Translations under genes and position numbers: made by a program
In this document: positions 1-9,917 of the stretch, piece by piece
How positions within the stretch are numbered: position 1 is the first letter of the stretch
How the letters are laid out: each line of letters starts with the position of its first letter
Notes under the pieces: model-generated
Told to the model about the DNA's origin: nothing
Seen by the model: only the letters and a program-made list of their open reading frames with translations
Database searches by the model: none
Assembly: GCA_037074615.1 (NCBI GenBank)
Contig: CM073522.1
Coordinates: 27,278,962 to 27,342,961, forward strand
Reading direction: 5' to 3'
Source: Leucaena leucocephala
Lineage: Eukaryota; Streptophyta; Magnoliopsida; Fabales; Fabaceae
DNA length: 64,000 nt

Positions 1-1262
1 GACATAACACGACTAGGGAAACAGTTAATTAAATGAGTAACAATGAGTAGGGCATCCCCCAAAATTTTTTTGGAGTATGATAGGTATACAAGAGTGCATG
101 GGCAACTTCAAAGAGTTCGGCAATTCTATTTTGTTGAGGACTATAAGGGCAACTTCTTTTGTGCACAATACCATTGGTTTTATGAAAACTGTCAAGTGAT
201 TGGTTAAAATATTCTGACCCATTATCCATGTAAAAAACTTGTATTGTGGTGTTAAACTGGTTTTTGACATGATGGAAAAACTCAATAAACGGAGGAAATA
301 GCTGATTTGTCTTTTAACAGGTAGACCTAACACATGCGTGTGTGATCATCAATAAATGTAACAAAGTACTTGGAACGAGTACGACTTGGAATACGAGAGG
401 GACCCCAGACATCACTATGAATAATTGAAAAAGGGCGAACGGATTTATAGGTAGAAGGCAAAAAGGTAGAACGATAGTGTTTGGTTAACTCACACATCAC
501 AATAGAAAATTGTACTTTTGTGCAAAGGTAAATGTGGCAATAATTTTTGTAAATAAGAAAAATTAGGATGACCCATCTTTTTATGCCATAATACGATATC
601 ATTGTCATCGGAAGTCGAGACTAAGCCACTTATTCTGCAATATAAAGTACCCACGATAGAAGCATCAGGTAGTAGATCCCCTCATGTTCCTTAGATGTTC
701 CAATCGTCATCCTGAAAAATACAATAAGATAGAAAGAAATGAGCAGAGCGATTGAGTTGTTTGGTCAGCTTACTGATAGATAGTAAATTACAAGTCAAGG
801 TGGAACATGTAAAACAGAGTCAAGATGGAATTTTTTTGACAGATGGACAGTCCCAATGCCTACTATAGGAGAAGAACGTGTAGCTTTCTTAATTGATTTA
901 CTTCCAGGCATAGGAAAATAGGAATCAAATATTTTGACGTTTGAATTTATATAGTCGGAAGCCCCTGTATCCACAATCCATTTGGTAGGGACAAAGGTAT
1001 GTAAGGTAGCAATATGAGTACCTTGGTGAGCACCAGTAGCAAAAGATTGTTGTTCAGTATGAAGAGTTTTGAAATACCCAAACAATTGATTCATTTGCTC
1101 TTTGCTCATAGTACGTATAGATGGAGGATCCATTTTTGAGGACCCATCAAACGTGTTTTCCATCAGGAATAGTGCTTTTGATCTTAGAAAATTAAAAAAA
1201 AAAGGAACCAATAAATGCTTCAGAAATAGAGGGCTTCCTGTTTGCTGACACTCTGGACTCAC
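1..1262 (-). pseudogene. copia gag-pol remnant (protease, GAG-pre-integrase, integrase core)
   Basis: On the minus strand the 795-1262 frame carries WIVDTGASDYI, the copia aspartic protease active-site motif (family form D-S/T-G-A), with the usual downstream GIGTVHLSKKFHLDSVLHVP region. Further on come a CDVCELTKHYRSTF zinc-finger-type GAG-pre-integrase motif and HSDVWGPS...FVTFIDDHTR (start of the integrase core). At 29-229 there is MDNGSEYFN and PQQNRIAE...PKKFWG, the second half of the DDE core. Defects: several frame changes, stops between 608 and 795, and an apparent in-frame loss between IAE and LFEVAHALL where the family normally has an ERKHRH-type stretch. Gag is nearly absent; only a short spacer with FKTLHTEQQ precedes the protease and no CCHC knuckle is seen. 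Non-functional remnant. Confidence 0.88.
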
Positions 1263-1685
1263 GTCACTAGACAGAACAGAGGAAGCAATTGTTTGCTGAG
1301 GGGATGCAAACGTTAGCGGAAGCAGCTAACAGGCTTCGTCCCTGGAAGTCGAGGAGGCCGTCGAGCGCCTGTCACTAGACGTTAGCTGGAGCAGGCTTCT
1401 TTGTTACTGGACGTCGAGTATACCGTCGAGCGCTCGTCACTGGAAGTTAGCAAGAGCAGGCTTCGTCGAGGATGTTGTCAAGCTCCGTCATTAGGTGTCG
1501 TCTGACGCGGGAACAGAGGATGCTGTCAATCGTTGCTGGGCGTTGTCTGACTCTCTCGACTCACTGGACGACGTCTGGCACGGGAATAGAGGATGCCGTC
1601 AAGAGCTGTCGCTCACTGGACTAGAAACTCTTCGTCGCGCGTCTCTGGCTCGCTGTCGGACTATGATGGTAGTAGTTTGGCCGTC
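1263..1685 (-). repeat. GC-rich degenerate tandem repeats in the copia leader
   Basis: Between the primer binding site and the first pol-like frame lies about 420 bp that is visibly richer in GC than its surroundings. On the plus strand, similar units of about 65-70 bp start at 1311, 1381 and 1446. Each begins GTTAGC, continues with GCAGGCTTC and a GTCGAG motif, then CGTCGAGCGC in the first two. A second degenerate pair built on GAACAGAGGATGCTGTCAA / GAATAGAGGATGCCGTCAA occurs near 1511 and 1585. This position normally holds the 5' untranslated leader and the start of gag. Only short frames are present and none resembles a known protein. Confidence 0.6.
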
Positions 1686-1698
1686 GGCTCTGATACCA
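1686..1698 (-). other. Retrotransposon primer binding site (tRNA-iMet type)
   Basis: The minus strand reads TGGTATCAGAGCC immediately downstream of the LTR end. This is the canonical plant copia primer binding site, complementary to the 3' part of initiator methionine tRNA. It fixes both element orientation and the inner LTR boundary. Confidence 0.9.
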
Positions 1699-1896
1699 TG
1701 TAGAGTTTTAGAGTTTGAATAGTCCGATGATCTTCATTCATAGGTAAAAAACAGATTAAATAGATTTACAAGGGGAATTGGGATTGTGATATCCTGAGAT
1801 TCTCTCTAATGCTAACTAATCTCATCTTCCTAATATTTCTCACTATACCCCCTAATATCCTGTATAATAATTACAGTCATATATTCTATTTTTCAC
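1699..1896 (-). repeat. 5' long terminal repeat of the copia element
   Basis: The 198-bp segment runs from TGTAGAG next to the primer binding site to TTTTCACA. Read on the minus strand it starts TGTGAAAAATAG and ends CTCTACA, giving the expected TGT...ACA ends. The outer boundary is inferred from the terminal dinucleotides alone because the partner LTR lies outside the window. Confidence 0.75.
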
Positions 1897-1951
1897 AATT
1901 ACCACAATTATAGTTTAAAAGAATATGCAACATTAATGGATAATGTCATAG

Positions 1952-4900
1952 ATATTATGAAGGTGGCACTTCATCAGTTTACATGTGGGAAGATGACAAT
2001 GAAGGCTTTGCAGCTTGCTTTCTAATTAAGAAAGGTTAGCCTTTACTATTTGAATTAGTTAACTGGACGCTTCTCGTTGTTATTTGATATTTCATTATTA
2101 TTGTGATTGAAGATGGCTCAAAGACTGGGCAGGGTCGACGGGGCTATTTAGAGGAAGGAGCATGGGATGCTATACATGTTATAGAGGTAAACTCTCATGG
2201 GATGGGTGACTAAGTTTGATATTATTGCACATTGTAACCACTTTCAACTGATGAGAGTACATCTCTGCTTGGTTTTTGATTGTTTTTAACTTATTTAGCA
2301 AGATGCTTTTCTTGGAGCAAGGGTTTGATTCCAAGACCTTTTGCTAACCGCTCAAGTCAACGTTAAACTACATCTGATGGCTTTCCCAATATGCTCTATG
2401 CTTTTTAGATATGCCAAAACTCATATTTTTCTTTCTTTTTCTTTATTTAATGTTTATATAGGTGGGACCTGATGAAGAAGGAATGACCAATTATCGTTTA
2501 ACCACTACAGTGATGCTGACTCTGACTACAAATAATGAGTCATCTGGAACTTTTAGTTTGTCTGGATCACTTAGAAGACAGGTACTCTTTATTAGGATCT
2601 ACTCATGGAGGCAATTTAGATATTTTTGTTAAGAATTACATCCAGAGTTTCATTTTTCTCTCTTTCTTACAAAGCCACATTTATGACAAAATCACTCTTT
2701 TTTATTATTGAATAATGTAATAGGCGGTCGCTGCTGAATGTAAATTGCATGCATTAGATATAGTATAGTATTAGCATGGTCATCCATGGATGCCGTGCTT
2801 AACTGCTGGGTTTAGCTGTAAAAGATTTAGTTGGCTATAGAAAGTATCAGCTCCCAAACCTGCTTAATCAAGGGAAGGTTTAATAAATCTGGACAATTTT
2901 CTTTTCTTCGTTTGACTTTACAGCTCCTTATGACACCTAAATTCACTATGTTTTAAATACAATCAAGTTTTATGCATTGAGAATTTCATTGTCCTCCAGT
3001 CAACTGTGTGAACCTTGCCGATGGTTTCCTAATATTTTAGTTTCTCCAGCCAATCATTGGTATTAGTGTGTAACAATCACTAAATAGTCTTTGTGAAGAA
3101 GGAGCTTGTCTTAGTTTCATTTAGAGTGCTTTAGTGATGCCGTAAGTCAGCATAGTAAGCTTATATGTTTAAACCTTATTCTCATCAGGCGAATGAATGT
3201 AACTGCTAAATGATAATTTTAAAGAGATGGCAACATCTTTATAGAAAATGGTGACAATTCCAACAACTGCAGATGATTTTGGATAAATTTGTCCTCTTGT
3301 TTCCGCAGAAACTAAATCCACACTTAATGGTGCTTCTCCCATACGAGATTAATGCATTTAGAATTTTACTCTCATAGGCCATAAATATCCCTAAATACCA
3401 TCTCTTGAAAGCAGGGCCAACCCATTTTTATTTGATCAATTTTGTTCATTAAAGATGATTAGAGAAGCGGGACAGGAAATGGAATCAAAGATATGAACAA
3501 AATTCTCTAAATTCAAGTATCGGTCATGGTTTAAAAAATTAGACCAGGTCAGACCTTGATCCAGCTCCGAGCTGCCCAAAAAAACAAAGTTACCTCTGAA
3601 AGCTGATCAAGAACAAATAGAAAATGATCTTTTTATATAGAAAACAAAATATTTAAAAATTTAAAATAACTATAACTAGTTTGACTACGATTGGACCTAT
3701 AAACTTTGAAGCGGTGTCTTTACTGGTTTAGCAATTCTTCCAATTTTAAAAACATTGATATTAATAATTTATTGTAATCCTCCATTCCTTAATATATGAC
3801 CTATTTAATTAATTTGATTAGATTAAGGAAGTTAGTTAAGTTAGTTACTATGGCATGTTTTACCTAAAACACTCTAATCATCTTCCTAACATCCTCCCTC
3901 TCTCTCTTAGTTATTGTTGAGGGAGTATCAATAGAGGTAATTTGGGAAAAAAATGATAAATATAGGAAATAGGTCTTATATTTAGGATCAAGATTAACTC
4001 CCTTATTATGTCCTATATTAAGGACCAGAGGAGTAACAACTATAGCTAGCTAGGTGCATATTTAAGGAAAAGAATCCTAGATTCATTGCTTTAAATGAAG
4101 AAGAAGTGCCTTCTCGCCAACATTATTTTTCACTGATTGGAAAAAAATACCTCAAGTTTTTCAATTACAAGTAGGAGAAAAACTCGGCATGACATTATTT
4201 TTCAAAATTATTGATTTTTATACCATCCTTTGTTGCAACTTTAGCATGTATAGCCTCCGTGAAGTGTTGACATAATCTGCATAGAATTGACGTCCTCATC
4301 CATGTCTGAAGAATACCCATCAATTGACTCAACAATTTCATCTTCGAGGATGGGATTGTTAAAAGCTTCTTGGTGAAGATTGACGAGATATTCTTTTTAA
4401 TAAATGCTAATATTTGGCCAAAGAAAACAAATGTTTTCTAAAGTTCAAATGCCCATGCATCAATCCTTGTCATACTTTCTTTGTCATGTCATTTGGGTAG
4501 TTCAGTCAATTTATGAATATTTTCTTGAACTCCATCCATTGTGGAATAAAAGTTCATATTCATACATGTGGAGCCATTAGTGTAGTTTTGGTTGTACATT
4601 CTCTAAATGATAAAAATAATTCAATGATCAAACTCATATAGATCTGGGCTTAATCCTGTGCTCAGAATCAGAAGACTATACAAGATCTGTAAATACATTT
4701 TAAATTACCCAAATTGCTCAAGTTACAGATTCTAATTTCGAAACAATTACATTAACATTGTTACATAAAATAAATAATAGATAGTGATAAGGTCCAGCAA
4801 CGCCCTCTATTAGTTTACTCAAGGAAAAGGCGTTTTAATTAAGAAAGTTTATGTTTAAGTTAGTTATTTTTAGTTGCTTTCAGTTTTATGTTTCGGTTTT

Positions 4901-6269
4901 ATATTCTGTCTTATCTTATCTACAAGGTAGTTTCTTTTCAGTTATGTCATTGTCAGTTATTGTCAGTCAACTATAAACTATTGTCATGTATCCATTCGAG
5001 TTAGGAATGAGAATATAATTCAGAAATGACTCTTCTCTTTTGGCTAAGATTTCAGATTCTGGTCTTAGATTTCTGTTAGTTCCTTCTTTAAGTTCTATCA
5101 GATAGATCTTCCCTTACCCCATTAGTCCAATATTGAATTGCTACCGCTTGTTAAAAACAAATTTTTGAGTGGTTGACCTGTCCATGAAGGTGGAATATGC
5201 ATTCATCAATAGGGCCATCTGCATCCTAAGGCCATAAATATTATGCATATATGATGTACTTGTTCTTTTGTTAATATGGTAGTGTTAATCCTAAAATAAG
5301 AGTTCTCTCACATTATAGATGAGTATGAGACTGTCAGTTTCCGAGGGACATATTTGTAACATGGGAAGAATGATTGAAGAAATGGAGAGTAAACTGAGGA
5401 ACTCACTAGACCAGGTATTTTTCTTATCATATCATCTCAGCTGCTGCATATCCACTGTATCAACTTTCACTATTTGTCTACCTTTTTCTTTCCTTTGCTT
5501 TGAGGGTGGATTTGCATATTGGTTTGTCTTAGAACTCCCTCTAGTCCTTTTTATAAGCTACACTTTGGAGATGTCAGAACATTTCTTTTTTTACTAGTTT
5601 TACCCCTAATTGATTATATGTATTGCATTAATTATCCCCCTTTGCTCCACTCTCTCTCATTACCTTTTTCCCATACATTCTCTTTCATTTTTTTCCCCAC
5701 TTATTCTCTCTCTCACCTTCTCTATAAATAAGGCATATTTGAAAAAGAAAATACATCTCACACATTGATTGTCTTTAACCAATTTTAACCGATTTTGTTA
5801 ATCTGTATACTCTCTTTAGTCTTTATTATAAGTCACTTCTAACTAATTCACACGTACCAATAAACAGTTAAAAGTATTAAATTTTTCTTAAAATTTAAGT
5901 AATTTCTAATATTATCCTTATTAATTAAACTAAACTTCATCATCATATTAATTTTTACTCTCTCCCATTATCCTTATTAAATATGGGGATGTATAGAAAA
6001 AATAATTAATGCTCCTTCAAACTAAGTAGGTGCCTTATGAAAAAGACAAAGAATCAAAATGAGTAATTCTGTATTTGTAGCTTATAAAAAAGACAGGAGG
6101 TGGTACTGTTTTGGCATGTGGTTTTAATTGGAAAACTGTACTTCATGTTTTCAGTATCAATTCATTTATTAATGCATGTTTACAGGTATACTTCGGCAAG
6201 ACAAGAGAAATGGTCTGCACACTGCGACCTCCGTCTGAAGTGGCACAAATGAGAATGCCTGAGAACTAA
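1952..6269 (+). CDS. CPB: F-actin-capping protein subunit beta, last five coding exons (5' part outside window)
   Basis: Exons 1952-2034, 2113-2186, 2462-2581, 5319-5414 and 6186-6269 join in frame with GT-AG introns to give about 152 residues ending in TAA. The protein contains YYEGGTSSVYLWEDDNEGF, CFLIKK, EEGAWDAIHVIEVGPDEEG, YRLTTTVMLTLTTNNESSG, HICNMGRMIEEMESKLRNSL and QVYFGKTREMVCTLRPP. These are characteristic CapZ-beta segments, including the C-terminal tentacle region. The heterodimer with the alpha subunit caps barbed ends of actin filaments in the cytosol. Plant beta subunits are about 255 residues, so roughly the first 100 residues are upstream of the window. The first visible exon opens in phase 2, completing a codon from an upstream exon. 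An antisense copia element ends 55 bp before that exon. The fourth visible coding exon follows a 2.7-kb intron that contains a MITE and a decayed reading frame. Annotated on sequence recall of the family; no alignment was run. Confidence 0.95.
3777..4033. mobile_element. Stowaway-like MITE in the capping-protein intron
   Basis: The 257-bp element is bounded by TA dinucleotides (3775-3776 and 4034-4035). Its terminal inverted repeats are related: left TCCTCCATTCCTTAATATATG and right, inverted, CTCCTCTGGTCCTTAATATAG. The CTCCNTC...CTTAATATA ends and TA target match Stowaway (Tc1/mariner-related) elements. An internal GGGAGTATCAATA segment and ATATTTAGGATCAAGATTAA recur in copies near 50.0 and 62.6 kb. 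Confidence 0.65.
4241..4580 (-). pseudogene. Decayed coding-like fragment of unknown origin, antisense in intron
   Basis: On the minus strand, from about 4393 down to a TAA at 4241, about 50 codons read through an acidic, well-composed peptide (EYLVNLHQEAFNNP, ILEDEIVESIDGY, SSDMDEDVNSMQIM). Just upstream on the same strand a second frame begins MDGVQENIHKLTELPK but has stops. The composition is unlike the AT-rich non-coding sequence around it, which suggests remnant exonic or transposon-encoded sequence. I do not recognise the family. Confidence 0.3.
5535..6103. mobile_element. MITE with a second MITE nested inside, last capping-protein intron
   Basis: The left end CTCCCTCTAGTCC followed by TTTTTATAAGCTAC is matched by the inverse of the right end (CACCTCCTGTC, then TTTTTTATAAGCTAC). 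The left half shares TAATTGATTATATG-like, CATTCTCTTTC-like and ATAAATAAGG motifs with elements at 51158-51436 and 54523-54815, so this is a dispersed family. The homology is interrupted by another terminal-inverted-repeat element at about 5809-6063 (ACTCTCTTTAGTC / ACTCATTTTGATTC ends). That element is bordered by similar 10-11 bp words, TAATCTGTAT at 5799 and TAATTCTGTAT at 6064. Confidence 0.55.
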
Positions 6270-7240
6270 TTGGACTTGTCATGGTGTTGCAGATATATAA
6301 CTACACATTTATCTGTTCTTCTTCTGTATGCTTTAACTTGCTTGCTCATTATATGTTTTGCATTTGGCATTGATTTGATAGTCTTACATGGATATAGGAA
6401 GAGAGAGGATTATTGGAGAGGCATTGTTTGTAAAGTACTACTATGTTTACTAGCTAAAGGTAATATTGTTTCTTGTATTGTAACACTCCAAGTGGAACTC
6501 TCGAATTCATCAGATGACATGAAATTGTTGAAGCTCTTCTATGTCCAGGTTTATTGTCTCTTAAATCTGTGAAGTGATTGTAATGCATTTAAACGTTAAA
6601 ATGTTTCACAGAAATTATTTGCCTGTGAATGTATTATTAGCATGCTCATTTATTTCATATACAATTCTGGACAATTCAAGTCACCATTTACAAGTCATAA
6701 ATAGAGGGGTTAATCATTCGTACTTAAAAAGTAGTAGCCTATGAAAAATTAATGTTTCAAATTAAAGAGTAAAAACATGATATGATGGAATGAAGGATAA
6801 ATATGAAATGCATAATAAAATAAGAGGTGAAGATAGTTGGAAGGGCTGACAAAAAAAAATACCATATTTGAGAGTTTTTCTTTTTAATATTCTTTTATTT
6901 TTACTTGTCTTTCCTCATTCAAACATATTTTAAGGACGGAAGCAATTTAAACAATCTTAAAAGATATTTCCTATTGATCTCGTGGGTGGATTGTGGAGTT
7001 TTCTCCAATTCATTTTGTTTATTGCGAGCGGAAACAAGAATAGTTTTGATTTCAGTTTCTGCCTCTTTTTATTTAAATTTTCACTCTGGAATCATGAAAT
7101 AATTCATGAGATGTGCTCATATTTTATGGTAGAATGAATATTCCTTCATTTACATAGCTTATTCACTTTCCTGGATGATATTAGTGCTTGAATTGATTTT
7201 TTTTTATTGCCTTAATCCTAATCCTAAGGATTGGGACTAT
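6270..7240 (+). other. 3' UTR of the capping-protein gene and intergenic sequence
   Basis: The first few hundred bases after the stop are T-rich and mixed in composition, as expected of a plant 3' UTR. No decisive polyadenylation site is visible. The rest is AT-rich with no supported gene. Short frames here have no recognisable similarity. Confidence 0.5.
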
Positions 7241-7742
7241 GGGCATGTTTGGATAGAATTTTAAAAAATGACTTATGAAAAAAAAGGCTTATGGATAGCT
7301 TATAGAAAATGACTTTTAGAGAAGAGTTTATGGAAAAAAAGTGATTTTAAATAAATAAGTGTTTGGATAGTTATTTTTAGAATGACTTTTTATATTAGTA
7401 AATTACCAAAAAGGGTATGATTTGATTAAAAGTAAGAGAGATGGGAGAGGGTAGAAAAGAGAGAAAATAAGAGAGAGGAAAGAGGAGAGAGGAGAGGGGT
7501 AGAGATGAGAGAGGAGAGAGTATGTAAGAAAAAGTAGGGGTAAGATAGTAATTAGATAGTCTATAAGTTCTGTTTTAAAAAGCTAATTTTAATAGTTTAT
7601 TCAAAACTATGGTTTTAAACCATGGTTTTGTCCAAAAGCACTTATAGACAAATATGACTGTTTGTTTTAAAAAAATTTTAAACTAAAATTTAAGCCAAAA
7701 GTTATTTTAAAATTATAGTTTGGGGATAAACTAAATAGGCCC
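7241..7742. mobile_element. MITE, family B copy 1 (GGGCATGTTTGG ends)
   Basis: The element starts GGGCATGTTTGGATAGA and ends AACTAAATAGGCCC, inverse GGGCCTATTTAGTT. An inverted relative lies at 23945-24490 and shares the TTAATAGTTTATTCAAAACT segment, the purine/pyrimidine-rich AGAGAGGAGAGAGG core and the AAATTATAGTTT ends. The GGGC(A/T)TGTTTGG terminus resembles Tourist/hAT-type MITEs. The target duplication is unclear (TAT on both sides at most), so the superfamily is left open. Confidence 0.6.
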
Positions 7743-7980
7743 TATAATGGTTTGAAATACAATAAAGGGTTGGGATTACTTTCCACAATATATAGCATTT
7801 GAACATTTTTATTTACTGTTTACAGAGTCTTAGTAAAAGAGCCCTTTTGAAAACCCATCAACCCACCAAGTTTACCGGTTTAGGCCGAGTCATTTTTCTC
7901 CTCAGTGGATTGATTACCCAGACTTGACAAATCGTTAGGTTATTGGTTTTTGGGCCAATTTGACGAGCCTTTTAATACCA

Positions 7981-8416
7981 CGTTCAACTGGAGAAGGGAC
8001 CAATTGAGTGATGAACCACTCGATATCGTTTAAGTGAGGTCTTGAGTTCGAGCCTTAGCGTATGTAGAAAATTTCTGTTGGGAGACTCACCCACCATAAC
8101 TAGGTGTGCGAAGCGGGTCAGATCCGGATGTAGTCGGGGTAAAACTCAGGTGAACCGGGTGGGCAACAAAAAAAAACTGGAAAAATGTGAGATATATGAC
8201 TATTTAGGACGTGTTAGGAGTATTATTTTGTTGTGGTTCTAGTCGTGATGTTTGAGGAGGTATCTTAGCTCTAGGGTGCCTAAGTTTATGTCTGAGGGTA
8301 ATAGACGACTCGTCCTACCTGATATTAGTATCGTCTAGGAGAAAATGAGACTTCGTTCTGCCCATAGATCGTGGGTGACTTTAATTCATTTTTTAAATTT
8401 TTTTTAACAAAAAATA
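7981..8416 (+). repeat. Retroposon family D, copy 1, interrupted by a SINE
   Basis: After removing the SINE at 7993-8174, the remainder matches two copies at 31833-32374. The shared order is AACTGG, GAGA, a GACCATTTGGAACGTGTT-like block, GGTTC(C/T)AGTCGTG(G/A)TG, GTGCCTAAGTTTA-like, GGGTAATAG(A/T)CG(A/G)CTCG, AT(T/C)G(T/G)CTAGGAG and GATCGTGGGTGA. A T/A-rich tail follows. The heptamer AATACCA flanks the composite (7974-7980 and 8417-8423) as a possible target-site duplication. The polymerase III boxes are not convincing, so it is called SINE-like only. Confidence 0.55.
7993..8174 (+). mobile_element. tRNA-derived SINE, copy S1
   Basis: Reads GAGTGATGAACCACT (weak A-box region), then CTTGAGTTCGAGCCT (B box), GTTGGGAGACTCACCCACCA, GATCCGGATGTAGTCGGGG, AACCGGGTGGGCAAC and an A-run. 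Two more copies in the window (25133-25313 and 30949-31130, both minus) share this order. AACTGGA occurs on both sides (7986-7992 and 8175-8181), consistent with a short target-site duplication. The flanks belong to repeat family D, so S1 inserted into an older element. Confidence 0.75.
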
Positions 8417-8423
8417 AATACCA

Positions 8424-8783
8424 TCCTAAAAAAGAAGAGAAAAAAAGTTTTATAAAGTAAAAGATAATAGTAACAAATAAATTAACTTGATTTGGTTATT
8501 AATTTAATTGATTAAAGTTAGTTTCTGATCTTAAAATTCAAATTTGTTTGAATTAATTCGAGCAAATCTAAATAATTCTCTCGGATTTTCTTTTAAAAAA
8601 TAAAAAAGAAATATCAAGCTGGGTCGCGACGACCGGCTGCTCATTTTCTTCTGTGATTCCGGTAATTGAATTCGAGGGCTTTGCCCTATCAGCTTCCATC
8701 TTCTCGGTCGGTGGCTAAAATCCTTAATTTCTTCTGCTTTCCTATGTGAAATCTGTTCTTTTCTCTCTAGCAATACGAGGAAG
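8424..8783 (+). other. Intergenic and probable former leader of the F-box pseudogene
   Basis: 8424-8600 is AT-rich filler. From about 8610 the composition shifts to mixed GC with CT-rich words (CTTCTGTGATTCC, TTCTTCTGCTTTCC, TTCTTTTCTCTCTAGC), typical of a plant 5' UTR. It ends at the ATG at 8784. No TATA box is assigned. Confidence 0.4.
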
Positions 8784-9917
8784 ATGGCAGTGCATGGCGA
8801 CGCGACATTTCTTTGCGAAAAAATTATGAGAAACATCCTCAAACGACTCCCTGTGAAATCCCTGATCCGATTTCAATGTGTGTGCAAACAACGGAAAGAT
8901 CTCTTCAAAACCAATCTTTCATTGATGACCACCTCCACCACTCCTCTCCTCAAAACCCTTCACTTCTTTACCAACTGAATAGTAGACTTGAGCCTCCGCA
9001 TTTATGTTTGATCGATTACAAGATGCATGTCCTTGAAGTTCAGAACCCACTTTGATCGGTTTCTTGCAGGATGTTACGATCATCGGTTCCAGCAATGGCT
9101 TACTCTGTGTTTCAATCGATGAGTCTGATTCAAGCGATGATTATGATTCAAACGATGTGTCTGATATAACTACTTCTTCCCTTTTTCTGTGGAATCCTGC
9201 TATTAGAGAGATCAGACAGATCCCTAGAACCAGGACTTCTAAACATCCGGATTGTGGCTGCACGGTGGGATTTGGGTTCAGTGCAAGTGTTAATGATTAT
9301 AAGATAGTGAAAACTTATGGTTGGTGTGATGATGTGAATAGTAAAGTTGAAATATATTCATTAGGCACAGGTTCATGGAAGGAAATAGACTTTGGAAGCT
9401 TCGAAGGTTTTATACTTTTCGGTGATCCTTTCACTGCCAATGGAGCTATATTTTGGTATGGTAAAAAGCTAGATGTAAAAGAGGAGGGTGAACATTATAT
9501 TGATTTGATAGTTTCATTTAACTTAGCCATGGAAGTGTTTACATTGATACCACGGCCTCCTCTATCTCATAATTCATGTCCTAAGTTTACTGTGTATGAG
9601 GACAAGTTTGCTGTATTTTATCTGTCCAGGATTGGTGACTTTCCAAACTATCTGGGACCATTTGGAAGAATGAAATTGTCTGTGTTGATCCTGGAATGCT
9701 TAGAGTAACGAATGAGAGTGGACATGAAACGGAGACGGATGAACAAAAATTTGGTCTATATCTGATAAATATCTCTACTAATGGATCGAATGTGTTTGTA
9801 TACCTAGATATCGCTATCTTCGTGATATTTTCACATGTGTGGCTATTTTCAATCATGTGGAAAGCCTTGTACCAGGGGGCGACACTCACTTTGAAGAACC
9901 TTGATCTTAAAGGTTAA
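8784..9917 (+). pseudogene. F-box / FBA_1-type protein pseudogene with frameshifts
   Basis: The start MAVHGDATFLCEKIMRNILK, then RLPVKSLIRFQCVCKQRKDL, is a clear F-box (SKP1-binding) domain. The expected continuation SFIDDHLHHSSPQNP, LLYQLNSRLEP and HLCLIDYKMHVLEVQNP appears in a different frame from about 8915. A third frame from about 9050 carries the F-box-associated domain: IIGSSNGLLCVS, SLFLWNPAIREIRQIP, VGFGFSASVNDYKIVK, VEIYSLGTGSWKEID, NGAIFWYG and IVSFNLAMEVFTLIP. A further shift near 9640-9700 would join VCVDPGMLRVTNESG to QKFGLYLINISTNGSNVFVY. Intact members are single-exon E3 substrate receptors of about 380-400 residues. At least three frame changes make this copy non-functional unless they are assembly errors. 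Otherwise it is little decayed, implying recent inactivation. Confidence 0.85.

Larger units (their letters stand above)
1..1896 (-). mobile_element. Ty1/copia LTR retrotransposon, 5' part, degenerate
   Basis: Reading the minus strand from 1896 downward, the order is LTR, tRNA-iMet-type primer binding site, a GC-rich leader, a gag remnant, an aspartic protease motif, a GAG-pre-integrase zinc-finger region and the integrase core, which runs off the window edge. That order (protease, integrase, then presumably reverse transcriptase outside the window) is diagnostic of Ty1/copia. All frames are interrupted, so the copy cannot encode a full polyprotein. It lies antisense to the actin-capping protein gene and probably sits inside one of its introns. 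The 3' LTR, and so the target-site duplication partner, is outside the window. ATTAC at 1897-1901 is the candidate duplication. Confidence 0.88.

Noticed and set aside
1495..1722. 75-residue plus-strand frame in GC-rich sequence
   Set aside because: It lies on the wrong strand within the leader repeat, primer binding site and LTR of the copia element. Its length follows from the GC-rich repeat composition.
7996..8060. Possible tRNA gene, because of a GAGTTCGAGCC B-box-like word
   Set aside because: No cloverleaf or acceptor stem could be folded. The sequence recurs at 25.2 and 31.0 kb with A-tails and target duplications, so it is a SINE.
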